A stretch of DNA of 64,000 nucleotides from Athripsodes cinereus (Eukaryota; Arthropoda; Insecta; Trichoptera; Leptoceridae), in contig OX388318.1 in assembly GCA_947579605.1 (NCBI GenBank), forward strand, positions 5,456,001 through 5,520,000, written 5' to 3'. The notes below the pieces were generated by a model. That model worked only from the letters and a program-made list of their open reading frames with translations. It was not told the DNA's origin and did no database searches. Positions 54,303 through 64,000 of this stretch are shown here, piece by piece; within the stretch, counting starts at the first letter, position 1, and each line of letters opens with the position of its first letter. Made by a program: the position numbers and the translations under genes.

Positions 54303-57194
54303 ATGCTTAATTCTTGTGATGATTATTTGATGGTGATGCACTCTAATATTAGAAGTATGCAGAGAAATTTTGACGAGTTTTTGGTACATCTTGGTTGTTT
54401 GAATAAAATGCCAGATTGCATAGTTTTATCCGAGGCTCACTTGAGTCATGACAGTCCTGATTACCACATGACAGAGTACACATATCATGCGACTTCACAT
54501 GTTATCAATAGGAATAGTGGTATAGCTGTATTTACACACAACGTGAATAGTGTCGAATGTAGTGAGGTACAAATAAATAAGGTGAATTGTTTGCATATTC
54601 AATTGAAAAAGTCTGACAGGGATTATCATATATTTGCTTTATATAGGACTCACGGCTCGGTTGTCGAGGAATTTATAAATGATATTAGGGAATTACTTCT
54701 GCAGTACAGAGGTAAAAACGTGATTGTAACGGGCGATATCAATGTTAACGTGGCTGATGACTGCTTTAGTATAGAAAAAACCAATTATTTGAACACAATG
54801 GCGGAGCTAAACTATAAACTATGCTCGAGGTTATATACTAGAGAAGTGGATGGTCAAAGACCATCATGTTTGGATCATTTCTGGACGAATACTTCACTCG
54901 ATAGGTTGACAAATGTGCGGTGTATCGTATGGGCAAATAATATAACAGATCATCACACAAGTATTTTCTTGGAAAATATAAATAATTGTAAACTTGAACG
55001 TAGATCTGTGAAATCAACTTTAACTAAAATAGATATGAAAAAACTGAAAGTAACACTTGAGGCAGAGTCTTGGGACTCAACTTTAGATTCATTAGATACT
55101 AATATCTGTGCTTCAGAGTTTTATAATACTCTTGCATCGCACATATCTCGAGCTACGTATACATTAGACATAAATCAGAATGTAAAGAGTAAACTTAAAG
55201 TTATTGCACCATGGATGACAGTTGGACTAGTAGCTTCAGTTAGACACAGGGAAAAATTATATAGATTAACTAAGAAATTCCCCCATGATTTGATGGCTAG
55301 GAATACTTTCAGAAAATATAGAAATGTATTAACAACTGTTATTAGAGAGTCTAAAAATGAATACTATTCGGGCAAATTGAGCAAAGCTGGCTCATGCAGT
55401 CGTAAGGTATGGGGAGTTGTTAATGAAGTTATTAACAAAAGAGCAAAAAGTGTAGACATCAAAGAGATACAACTGAATTCCGAAGTGTGTAGTATGCGTG
55501 AACAGCCGGATGTAATTGTAAATGGATTCAACTCCTTTTTCACTCAGGTGGGAAAGAATCTTGCTAGTAAAATAAAACCTAGGGCTGTGAGTGAGGTCTG
55601 TGCCTCCGGTATGAGTCTGCATTATTCTCTTGATAAATTTGAGCAGATCAATTCTGACGTAGTACTGAAAGAAATACAGGGTTTGAAAGGTGGCAGCTCT
55701 CCAGGTTTTGATGGTGTGAGTGTTAGTATTTTAAAGGAAAATTCTCAATGCCTTAGTCACCCTATAGCACATATTATAAATGTAAGTTTGAATAACGGAT
55801 CCTTTCCATCTTTATATAAGATATCACACGTGACACCCGTCTACAAATCAGGAGATCGCACGAATATTGGCAACTACAGGCCGATCTCTGTTATCTCCAA
55901 TATAGCTAAGATCTTTGAGAGAGTTGTTAAACGACAAATGATCAATTATTTGGACTCAAACAAGATCATACATGATAATCAGTTTGGTTTTAGACAGGGA
56001 ATGGGAACTGATGATGCTTTGGCCAGACTTACAACAGTGATTAATCAGTCTCTTGATGAGGGAGAAAAGTGTATGGGATTATTTGTGGATCTTAGAAAGG
56101 CTTTTGATAGCATAAGTCACAGTAGGCTACTAGATAAATTATACCAATTAGGAATTAAGGGAAAAGCGGCAAAGTGGCTTCAAAGTTATCTTTTTCAAAG
56201 AGAACAGAGAGTTAAGATCAATTCCTTTCTCAGTGAGCCATTAACCTCTGAGTTCGGGATCCCACAGGGTACAGTACTGGGACCAATTTTATTCATTATG
56301 TATGTTAACCAAATATTTGAACTCCCACTGAAATCGACGGTACTGTCATTTGCGGATGACACCGCACTGATTGTCCGTGGCAAGACGTGGAATGAGGTTG
56401 CGAATACTGCGAATAGGGAAGTGAATAAGCTAAAAAATTGGTTCGATGAAAATTTACTATCCCTTAATGCTGAAAAAACAAATTATGTCAATTTTTCAAT
56501 TAATGTAAGAGGTAAACCAAGTGATCTTAATGTAAGAATTCATGATAGCTCTTGTCAAAACGAATCTGAACAATGTATAAATACTAATTGTGTTACACTA
56601 AAAAATGTTGACAGGGTTAAATATCTCGGGGTATTAATGGACTCTCATATGAAATGGAAGGATCATATACAGGCTACTGTAAATAGAGTGAGAAAGCTAT
56701 TTTACGTTTTTTACAGACTCCGAGATATTATGCAAGTGAAACAATTAAAAGATATATACTATTCTCTTGTTCAGTCGGTCATACAGTATGGCATCTTGGC
56801 ATGGGGTGGTGCTTACAAGAACAGCGTCTATTCACTGGGTGTCAATCAGAGAAGTGTTATGAAGATAATTCTTAGAAAGCCTTTTGACTACCCGACCCTG
56901 AAACTTTTTAAAGAGCTTGCGGTCCCCTCCTTGGAATGCCTTTATAAGAGGAAGGCAGTATACCAAGTTTGTAAGGAATACTTTATACAAAAACTACACC
57001 CGCTGGGGAGTATTAGTGAGTGTCCAAGGTTAGGGGGCCGAATTAAAGTGCCTGCGAAGAGGACAGCTGCTGGACAACACCACTACACATATCTTGGGGT
57101 GGGATGGTACAATGGCTTGAAAAAAGAGAATAAATATAAGTATTCGGATGATTTAAATGCATTTAAACTGAATATAAAAAAGGTAATTCAATGA
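54303..57194 (+). CDS. Retrotransposon ORF2: endonuclease plus reverse transcriptase
   Basis: The frame is open from 54171 (1007 codons). I place the start at the first ATG, 54303 (963 residues), just ahead of the endonuclease domain. Counting from 54171: HSNIRSM near 57, the catalytic Glu in LSEAH near 88, GDIN at 188, CLDHFWTN at 233 and the TDHH end at 260, all of the APE-type endonuclease that nicks the target. The reverse transcriptase has NYRPISV near 568, GFRQGMGTDDALARL, LFVDLRKAFDSI near 640, GIPQGTVLGP and the catalytic SFADDTA near 727. A C-terminal thumb follows with VKYLGVLMDSHMKWKDHI, and no RNase H. No internal stop or frameshift is present, so this copy could be active. Upstream, a pyrimidine-rich TTTCAG at 54174-54179 resembles a splice acceptor. 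Confidence 0.95.
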   Translation: MLNSCDDYLMVMHSNIRSMQRNFDEFLVHLGCLNKMPDCIVLSEAHLSHDSPDYHMTEYTYHATSHVINRNSGIAVFTHNVNSVECSEVQINKVNCLHIQLKKSDRDYHIFALYRTHGSVVEEFINDIRELLLQYRGKNVIVTGDINVNVADDCFSIEKTNYLNTMAELNYKLCSRLYTREVDGQRPSCLDHFWTNTSLDRLTNVRCIVWANNITDHHTSIFLENINNCKLERRSVKSTLTKIDMKKLKVTLEAESWDSTLDSLDTNICASEFYNTLASHISRATYTLDINQNVKSKLKVIAPWMTVGLVASVRHREKLYRLTKKFPHDLMARNTFRKYRNVLTTVIRESKNEYYSGKLSKAGSCSRKVWGVVNEVINKRAKSVDIKEIQLNSEVCSMREQPDVIVNGFNSFFTQVGKNLASKIKPRAVSEVCASGMSLHYSLDKFEQINSDVVLKEIQGLKGGSSPGFDGVSVSILKENSQCLSHPIAHIINVSLNNGSFPSLYKISHVTPVYKSGDRTNIGNYRPISVISNIAKIFERVVKRQMINYLDSNKIIHDNQFGFRQGMGTDDALARLTTVINQSLDEGEKCMGLFVDLRKAFDSISHSRLLDKLYQLGIKGKAAKWLQSYLFQREQRVKINSFLSEPLTSEFGIPQGTVLGPILFIMYVNQIFELPLKSTVLSFADDTALIVRGKTWNEVANTANREVNKLKNWFDENLLSLNAEKTNYVNFSINVRGKPSDLNVRIHDSSCQNESEQCINTNCVTLKNVDRVKYLGVLMDSHMKWKDHIQATVNRVRKLFYVFYRLRDIMQVKQLKDIYYSLVQSVIQYGILAWGGAYKNSVYSLGVNQRSVMKIILRKPFDYPTLKLFKELAVPSLECLYKRKAVYQVCKEYFIQKLHPLGSISECPRLGGRIKVPAKRTAAGQHHYTYLGVGWYNGLKKENKYKYSDDLNAFKLNIKKVIQ

Positions 57195-57368
57195 GAAAGA
57201 TGTGTATGAGGTCAAGTGATTGTGTCGTTGATGATAGGTTTATCGTTGTATTTTTGTTGTTGTTGTTTTTGTTTATTTTGTAAAATTATGGTAAATAGAT
57301 TAAGTGTGTGATGTTCTATAATGATTAAGTTTGATCGAATTTGTTTGATTATTAGTAAAAACCCTATA

Positions 57369-57401
57369 ACCCCTCAAAGCACGAGCTCTGCTCAATTTTG
57401 A
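57369..57401 (+). other. 3' UTR stem-loop of the retrotransposon
   Basis: CCCTCAAAGCACGAGCTCTG with its continuation ending TTTTGAGGG forms a stem (CCCTCAAA with TTTTGAGGG) and an inner near-palindrome (AGCA-GAGCTC-TGCT). The same structure with one arm change recurs at 59474-59506. A conserved hairpin near the 3' end is the kind of element recognised by the LINE reverse transcriptase. Confidence 0.7.
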
Positions 57402-57525
57402 GGGTACAAAAAGAAAAAAAAAAACAGATAATATAAAGATTTGTATAATTGTGCTTATTGTATATTTGTATGTGTTTATTATGATCTCAATAAAAAATAT
57501 TTGAATTTGAATTTGAATTTGATAT

Positions 57526-57812
57526 GTATCACTAGGGTTCCTATATTGTGTTAAAAAATCAACCCTTTCGAAAAATAAACAATGGTAGTTTTGGTCGAAA
57601 AACTGTTACTCACCGCATAAAAACCGACTGACCGGGTATCAAGAGACGGCCGAAATTGATGAAACTCTGTAAAGATATGTATCACTAGGGTTCCTATATT
57701 GTTTTAAAAAATCGGCCGAATCGGAGACGGCCGAAATTGATGAAATTCTGTAAAGATGTGTATCATCAGGTAAGTAATATTGTCTTAGAAAACCAGCCCA
57801 TTCGAGTAGTTT
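57526..57812 (+). repeat. Satellite, continuation right of the retrotransposon
   Basis: The monomer interrupted at 51943 resumes here (GTATCACTAGGGTTCC) and runs for about two monomers in the same orientation as the main array. The second is internally deleted around 57710. It ends at the TTAA target of the next insertion. Confidence 0.9.
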
Positions 57813-57816
57813 TTAA

Positions 57817-59217
57817 CCCTTACAGGACTTCAAAATTGGAGACGATGTTATACCTACGGACGACCACTTTTGTGTACAATATTAAATTCTCAAGTACGCT
57901 GTAAATCTATCATCTATCCGATATTTGTTTATACAATCATTTGAGTCATGATATTGGTGTCCCTTTTGTGTGATACTTGACTCTGACTGTAAATAGACAC
58001 ATAAAACTTAATTATAAAATATTTTTCATATAAACAATACTTTCCTATCCGTCATTTATATGAGGACAGGAACACTACGCCGATGAATGTTTTATGTCAT
58101 TATGTAAAAGTTGTTACAATAATAATCAATCACTAATAAATAAATTACGATTACTATTTACTTTCTTTATGAAGGCATTATGTTCCTTTATTGTCAAATG
58201 ACGATTACGCGTCATTACCATGCAGATTCCAGAAAAAATATATATTTCTGGAATGTTAGTGTCGTAGATATACTTATGTAGATACACGAGAATGCTCAGT
58301 ATGTTGTTTAAGACTTGTCTCGTATACATAAAAAATATTTTTTCGTTTACTATCTTTTCTATAATGTTTTTACTCAAAAAGTGACTGAAAAAATCAAATT
58401 CGGCCGAATTTTCTGTCAGTCCAACAGAAGGAGAAACACCCGATAAGAAGTGGTTGAAATTATATGTTACAAGTACAAATGGTCCTGATGTCCAAGATTC
58501 TAAATGTTCATCAAAAATGGTATTGTTGCTCCACTCGCACTACTAGTTGAAGAGACATTTACAAGAGAAGGAATATCACTGTTTCATAAAAATTCTTCTT
58601 CGAAATCGGCAATATCAAATTCATCCTCATCGTCAGACTCTAAATCTGAGTCCATGTTGATAACAGTATCGAAAATTTCATCATCCCTTAATTTTCTCTT
58701 AGACATAATGGATAATTTAAAGTAATCATGTAAAAATATAAGACATAAAAAAGTACAAAATTAATAACAAAAATCAATTAAAATGACGCGATATCAGCGC
58801 ACAACACCACTTGTACAATCCTTGTAACAAGATCTAACGTGCAAGCCGCGCGATATGATTCGTCCGTGTTATTGCGCGGGAATTTTTAAACTTACCGGGA
58901 CATCGACATGATTTTAGGACATGAATCTTTTGTTTATATTGACGAAAATATAAATTATTTCAAAAGATTTCCAAGAGAGATGTCGACAGTATGATGATTT
59001 CTTGATTTTTTTGATATTTATTTATTTTATAAAATAAACGGCTATAAGCCTTTAACAAAAAATTGAATTTGAAAATATGAATATTATAATATGCAATATA
59101 TATCGCCTATATAGAGAAATTTGTATGAGAAGCGAGTGACAAACGGTATTGACTTGACGGCAGGCCATACGCCATGACTCGTTGTGTCAAACACGTTTGA
59201 CAGCCGTCTGGTAAAGA
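57817..59217 (-). mobile_element. TTAA-flanked piggyBac-like remnant inserted in the satellite
   Basis: TTAA stands at 57813-57816 and again at 59218-59221. The satellite block TTTTTAAGGGTAG is cut exactly there. The ends CCCTTACAGGAC and (inverted) TCTTTACCAGAC match at 8 of 12 positions. TTAA targets are typical of piggyBac elements. On the minus strand, MSKRKLRDDEIFDTV followed by an acidic run (SDLESDDEDEFD) at about 58706-58585 resembles the N-terminus of a piggyBac transposase and soon meets a stop. Most of the transposase is missing. Near 59010-59065 a TTTATTTATTT retroposon-like tail is nested in it. Confidence 0.7.
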
Positions 59218-59221
59218 TTAA

Positions 59222-59276
59222 GGGTAGTTTTGGTCGAAAAACCGTAACTGACTGCATAAAAACCGACTGACTGACG
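59222..59276 (+). repeat. Satellite remnant
   Basis: AGGGTAGTTTTGGTCGAAAA and ACTGCATAAAAACCGACTGA, the second half of a monomer, directly follow the TTAA of the piggyBac-like remnant. They then stop abruptly. Confidence 0.85.
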
Positions 59277-59755
59277 AAGTAGGTACATAATAGCTGCGAC
59301 TTTTAATCCTTTGCTGCATTAATCTTTCTTATATATATGTAATTACCCCTGTTGCTATGCAGATACAATAATTTATATAAACAACATTTTGAGTGAAGGT
59401 ACAGCGATTAGCAAACAATAATATTATTATGCAGGTACGAGTTAGAGTACGTGTAAAAAATAATGGAACTATCCCTCAAAGCACGAGATCTGCTCATATT
59501 TGAGGGAATGAATTATGTTTTGCTTACTGTATAATTATAAGTAAATAATTATAAAAAAAGGTACATAAGTGCAGGGATATTTTAACGTTCGGATTTTCAG
59601 AGTTCTTATAAACTGCATTGTTTTATTTTGAAATCCCGTATGACCTTCTAAATAAAAATTATTATATTTTTAATGATAACTTTCGGCACAATAGCCATAT
59701 ATATCACCGGGCATATCACACGGAACATAGTAGTTATATACTACGTTAGATAGAT
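59277..59755. other. Non-satellite spacer with a LINE 3' hairpin copy
   Basis: AT-rich DNA of unclear origin. It contains a second copy of the retrotransposon 3' stem-loop (CCCTCAAAGCACGAGATCTG with TTTGAGGG, 59474-59506), followed by a sequence unlike the full element. It is thus a 3' remnant of a related LINE or of a SINE that shares its tail. No gene is seen. Confidence 0.6.
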
Positions 59756-60655
59756 TGTTAGAGTGACCAGACCTCTCTATTACATGGTTGTACCATATAA
59801 TTCTTAGAGTGGCGTCCCTTTCTATAACATGGTTGTTCCATATAATTCTTAGAGTGGCGTCCCTTTCTATAACATGGTTGTACCATATAATTCTTAGAGT
59901 GGCGTCCCTTTCTATAACATGGTTGTACCATATAATTCTTAGAGTGGCGTCCCTTTCTATAACATGGTTGTACCATATAATTCTTGCAGTCGTATCTTTT
60001 TCTATCACATGGTTGTACTTACCATATAATTCTTAGAGTGGTGCCCCTTTCTATAACATGGTTGTACCATATAATTCTTGCAGTGGTATCCCTTTCTATC
60101 ACATGGTTGTACCATATAATTCTTAGCGTAGTATCCCTTTCCATTCGATGGTTGTACCATATAATTCTTGCAGTCGTATCTTTTTCTATCACATGGTTGT
60201 ACTTAACATATAATTCATAGAGTGGTGCCCCATTCTATAACATGGTTGTACCATATAATTCTTGCAGTCGTATCATTTTCTATCACATGGTTGTACTTAC
60301 CATATAATTCTTAGAGTTGTGCCCCTTTCTATAACATGGTTGTACCATATAATTCTTGCAGTCGTATCTTTTTCTATCACATGGTTGTACGTACCATATA
60401 ACCTTAGAGTGGTGCCCCTTTCTATCACATGGCTGTACCATATAATTCTTAGCGTAGTATCCCTTTCTATCACCATGTTTGTACTATATAATTCATAAAG
60501 TAGTGCCCTTTCTGACATATATTAATTGTACCATATAATTCTTAGAGTGGTGTCCCTTTTTAACAAATGTTTACACTATACGTATGCAACATAGTAGTTA
60601 TATACCAAGTAAGATTGTAATTCTTCGAGTGGTATCTCTTTGTATTACTTGGCTG
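59756..60655. repeat. 45-bp minisatellite array
   Basis: About 19 copies of a unit close to ACCATATAATTCTTAGAGTG plus GCGTCCCTTTCTATAACATG plus GTTGT. The first five are nearly identical, and the rest vary (CAGTCGTATC, GGTGCCCC). AACATAGTAGTTATATA occurs directly before (59724-59740) and after most copies (60588-60604). One inverted, diverged unit lies at 60734-60770. The open frames on both strands follow from a 45-bp period and are not genes. Confidence 0.92.
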
Positions 60656-60818
60656 TACTAAATGCCAATATACTTAATTCAAATTTCTTTTTTAATACAT
60701 TATTTATGTAACAACAATAGTTGTATACATATCAACCACGTGTTAGAAAAGGACACCACTCCAAGAATTACTATCCCAGGTGGCGCTTTTATCACGAAAG
60801 TGTACAGTCTTATTATCT

Positions 60819-63800
60819 TAGTAACGGTTTTTCGACCAAAACTACCCTTGGTTTTTTTTCGAAATGATTGATTTTTTAATACAATATAGGAACCCTAGTG
60901 ATACATATCTTTACAGAGTTTCAACAATTTCGACCGATATTTTATACCCGGTCAGTCACTTTTTATGTGGTTAGCAACGGTTTTTCGACCAAAACTACCC
61001 TTGGATTTTTGTCGAAAGGGTTGATTTTTTAAGACAATATAAGTACTCTGAAAATTCATATATGTGCGAAGTTTCATCAATTTCGACCGTTGTTTAATAC
61101 CCGGTCAGTCGGTTTTTATGCAGTCAGTAACGGTTTTTCGACCAATACTACCCTTGGTTTTTTTTCGAAATGATTGATTTTTTAATTCCATATAGGAACC
61201 CTAGTGATACATATCTTTACAGAGTTTCAACAATTTCGACCGATATTTTATACCCGGTCAGTCACTTTTTATGTGGTTAGCAACGGTTTTTCGACCAAAA
61301 CTACCTTTAAAAATTATTCGAAAGGGTTGATTTTTTACAACATCATAAGTTACCTAATAATACATATATTAACAGAGTTTTATCAATTTCGGCCGTCTCT
61401 CAATACCCGGTCAGTCGGTTTTTATGCAGTTAGTAACGGTTTTTCGACCAAAACTACCCTTGGTTTTTTTTCGAAATGATTGATTTTTTAATTCAATATA
61501 GGAACCCTAGTGTACATATCTTTACAGAGTTTCAACAATTTCGACCGATATTTTATACACCGTCAGTCACTTTTTATGTGGTTAGCAACGGTTTTTAGAC
61601 CAAAACTACCCTTAAAAATTATTCGAAAGGGTTGATTTTTTACAACATCATAAGTTACCTAATAATACATATATTAACAGAGTTTTATCAATTTCGGCCG
61701 TCTCTCAATACCCGGTCAGTCGGTTTTTATGCGGTGAGTAACAGTTTTTCGACCAAATTACCCTTGCATTTTTTTCGAAATGATTGACATTTTATAACAA
61801 TATAGGAACCCTAGTGATACATATCTTTACAGAGTTTCATCAATTTCGGCCGTCTCTTGATACCCGGTCAGTCGGTTTTTATGCAGTTAGTAACGGTTTT
61901 TCGACCAAAACTACCCTTGCTTTTTTTTCGAAATGATTGATTTTTTAATACAATATAGGAACCCTAGTGATACATATCTTTACAGAGTTTCAACAATTTC
62001 GACCGATATTTTATACCCGGTCAGTCACTTTTTATGTGGTTAGCAACGGTTTTTCGACCAAAACTACCCCTGGATTTTTGTCGAAAGGGTTGATTTTTTA
62101 ACACAATATAAGTACTCTAAAGATTCATATATGTGCGAAGTTTCATCAATTTCGACCGTCGTTTAATACCCGGTCAGTCGGTTTTTATGCAGTCAGTAAC
62201 GGTTTTTCGACCAATACTACCCTTGGTTTTTTTTCGAAATGATTGATTTTTTAATTCAATATAGGAACCCTAGTGATACATATCTTTACAGAGTTTCAAC
62301 AACTTCGACCGATATTTTATACCCGGTCAGTCACTTTTTATGTGGTTAGCAACGGTTTTTCGACCAAAACTACCCTTGGATTTTTGTTGAAAGGGTTGAT
62401 TTTTTAACACAATATAAGTTACCTAAAGATTCATATATCTGCGAAGTTTCATCAATTTCGACCGATATTTTATACCCGGTCAGTCACTTTTTATGTAGTC
62501 AGCAATGGTTTTTGGACCGAAACTACCCTTGAATTTTTTTCGAAATGATTGATTTTTTAACACAATGTAAGTAACCTAAACATTCATATATTTGCGAAGT
62601 TTCATCAATTTCGACCGTCGTTTAATACCCGGTCAGTCGGTTTTTATGCAGTCAGTAACGGTTTTTCGACCAATACTACCCTTGGTTTTTTTTCGAAATG
62701 ATTGATTTTTTAATTCAATATAGGAACCCTAGTGATACATATCTTTACAGAGTTTCAACAATTTCGACCGATATTTTATACCCGGTCAGTCACTTTTTAT
62801 GTGGTTAGCAACGGTTTTTCGACCAAAACTACTCTTGGATTTTTTTCGAAATGATTGACATTTTATAACAATAAAGGAACCCTAGTGAAACATATCTTTA
62901 CAGAGTTTCATCAATTTCGGCCGTCTCTTGATACCCGGTCAGTCGGTTTTTATGCGGTGAGTAACAGTTTTTCGACCAAAACTACCATTGTTTTTTTTTC
63001 GAAAGGGTTGATTTTTTAACACAATATAAGTAACCTAAAGATTCATATACCTGCGAAGTTTCATCAATTTCGACCGACGTTTAATATCCGGTCAGCAGCT
63101 TTTTATGTGGTCAATAAGTTTTTCGACCAAAACTACCCTTAAAAGTTATTCGAAAGGGGTGATTTTTTGACATGGTATAACTTACCTAATGTTACGTATA
63201 TTTACAGAGTTTCATCAATTTTGGCCGTCTCTCAATACCCGGTCAGTCAGTTTTTATGAGATCAGTAGCGGTTTTTCGACCAAAACTACCCTTATAAATT
63301 ATTCCAAAGGGTTGATTTTTTAACGCAATATAAGTAACCTTATGTTACGCATCTTTACAGAGTTTCATCAATTTCGGCCGTCTCTTAATACCCGGTCAGT
63401 CGGTTTTTATGCGGTCAGTAGCAGTTTTTCGACCAAAACTACCCTTAAAAATTATTCGAAAGGGTTGATTTTTTAACGCAATATAAGTAACCTTATGTTA
63501 CGCATCTTTACAGAGTTTCATCAATTTCGGCCGTCTCTTAATACCCGGTCAGTCGGTTTTTATGCGGTCAGTAGCAGTTTTTCGACCAAAACTACCCTTA
63601 AAAATTATTCGAAAGGGTTGATTTTTTGACATGATATAAGTACCCTAATGATTCATATATCTGTTAAGTTTTATCAATTTCGACCGACGTTTAATACCCG
63701 GTCAGCAGCTTTTTATGTGTTAAATAAGTTTTTCGACCAAAACTACCCTTAAAAGTTATTCGAAAGGGTTGATTTTTTGACATGGTATAACTTACCTAAT

Positions 63801-64000
63801 GTTACGTATCTTTACAGAGTTTCATCAATTTTGGCCGTCTCTCAATACCCGGTCAGTCGGTTTTTATGCAGTCAGTAATGGTTTTTTGACCAAAACTACC
63901 CTTAAAAATTATTCGAAAGGGTTGATTTTTTACAACATCATAGGTTACCTAATAATACATATATTTACAAAGTTTCATCAATTTCGGCCGTCTCTCAATA
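60819..64000 (-). repeat. Satellite array in inverted orientation, about 21 monomers, running out of the window
   Basis: The same ~152-bp monomer as 44980-51943, now as its reverse complement: GGTTTTTCGACCAAAACTAC, TTTACAGAGTTTCA, ATACCCGGTCAGTC. Types A, B and C are all present. The array continues to the last base, so its right edge is unknown. Confidence 0.97.

Larger units (their letters stand above)
51944..57520 (+). mobile_element. Non-LTR retrotransposon of the CR1-like superfamily, inserted in the satellite
   Basis: Flanked by GATAT at 51939-51943 and 57521-57525. The satellite monomer continues exactly across the insert. The left end starts inside ORF1, so the copy is 5'-truncated. 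The order is ORF1 (gag-like, zinc knuckles), an extra 454-codon ORF, ORF2 (apurinic-type endonuclease plus reverse transcriptase, no RNase H), a 3' UTR with a stem-loop at about 57369-57401, AATAAA at 57489 and a (TTTGAA)n tail. The tail type and the absence of RNase H fit CR1/Daphne-type elements; the clade is an inference. All three frames are intact, which implies a recent insertion. Confidence 0.92.

Noticed and set aside
59670..60518. Several open frames with 15-residue repeats on both strands (for example RIIWYNHVIERDATL)
   Set aside because: They follow from a 45-bp minisatellite period divisible by three. Both strands are open, and no start or splice context supports a gene.
44980..64000. 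CRISPR-like array
   Set aside because: The repeats are 45-bp or about 152-bp tandem units without unique spacers, in a eukaryotic genome.

Overview
The window is AT-rich eukaryotic nuclear DNA and reads as an insect genome. The evidence is intron-rich genes with GT-AG introns, an insect-specific DM4/12 family gene, a split-off peptidyl-hydroxyglycine lyase (PAL) gene of the arthropod type, tRNA-derived SINEs, non-LTR retrotransposons, many short inverted-repeat elements and a large satellite array. The order cannot be fixed from sequence alone; Lepidoptera and Hemiptera are both possible. Exon boundaries were found by eye from splice sites, reading phase and protein family conservation. In every gene below the exon phases join without a break.

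Genes, left to right. (1) 2992-5358 (+): an intronless 788-residue protein with ASH/MSP-type Ig-like segments, probably ciliary or flagellar. (2) 5724-9791 (+): a five-exon DM4/12 secreted protein. (3) 13730-16028 (+): a three-exon gene for a 95-residue secreted six-cysteine peptide whose first coding exon has only three codons. (4) 19117-23667 (+): six-exon PAL, the second enzyme of peptide C-terminal amidation. (5) 28021-31208 (-): six-exon Sec20/BNIP1 SNARE. (6) 31788-38087 (+): twelve-exon gamma-tubulin complex component 4, head to head with Sec20. (7) 40713-44216 (-): the five 3' exons of a type I protein arginine methyltransferase whose 5' exon is not in the window.

From about 44.98 kb to the end the window is repeat. 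A satellite of about 152 bp runs in one orientation (about 44980-51943, then 57526-57812 and a remnant at 59222-59276) and in the opposite orientation from about 60819 to the end. Three things lie between or inside the arms. A non-LTR retrotransposon (51944-57520) carries ORF1, ORF2 and an unexplained 454-codon ORF between them. A TTAA-flanked piggyBac-like remnant lies at 57817-59217. A 45-bp minisatellite lies at about 59756-60655.

Introns and intergenic DNA hold at least three SINE copies, 3' ends of several LINE families, and about ten inverted-repeat (MITE-like) elements, several of them nested with visible target-site duplications.

The most novel signal is the long additional ORF in the retrotransposon. 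It is open for 454 codons in AT-rich DNA, lies in the same frame as ORF1 directly after a UGA-C stop, overlaps the open ORF2 frame by 40 nt, and encodes a cysteine-rich protein with several membrane-like segments.
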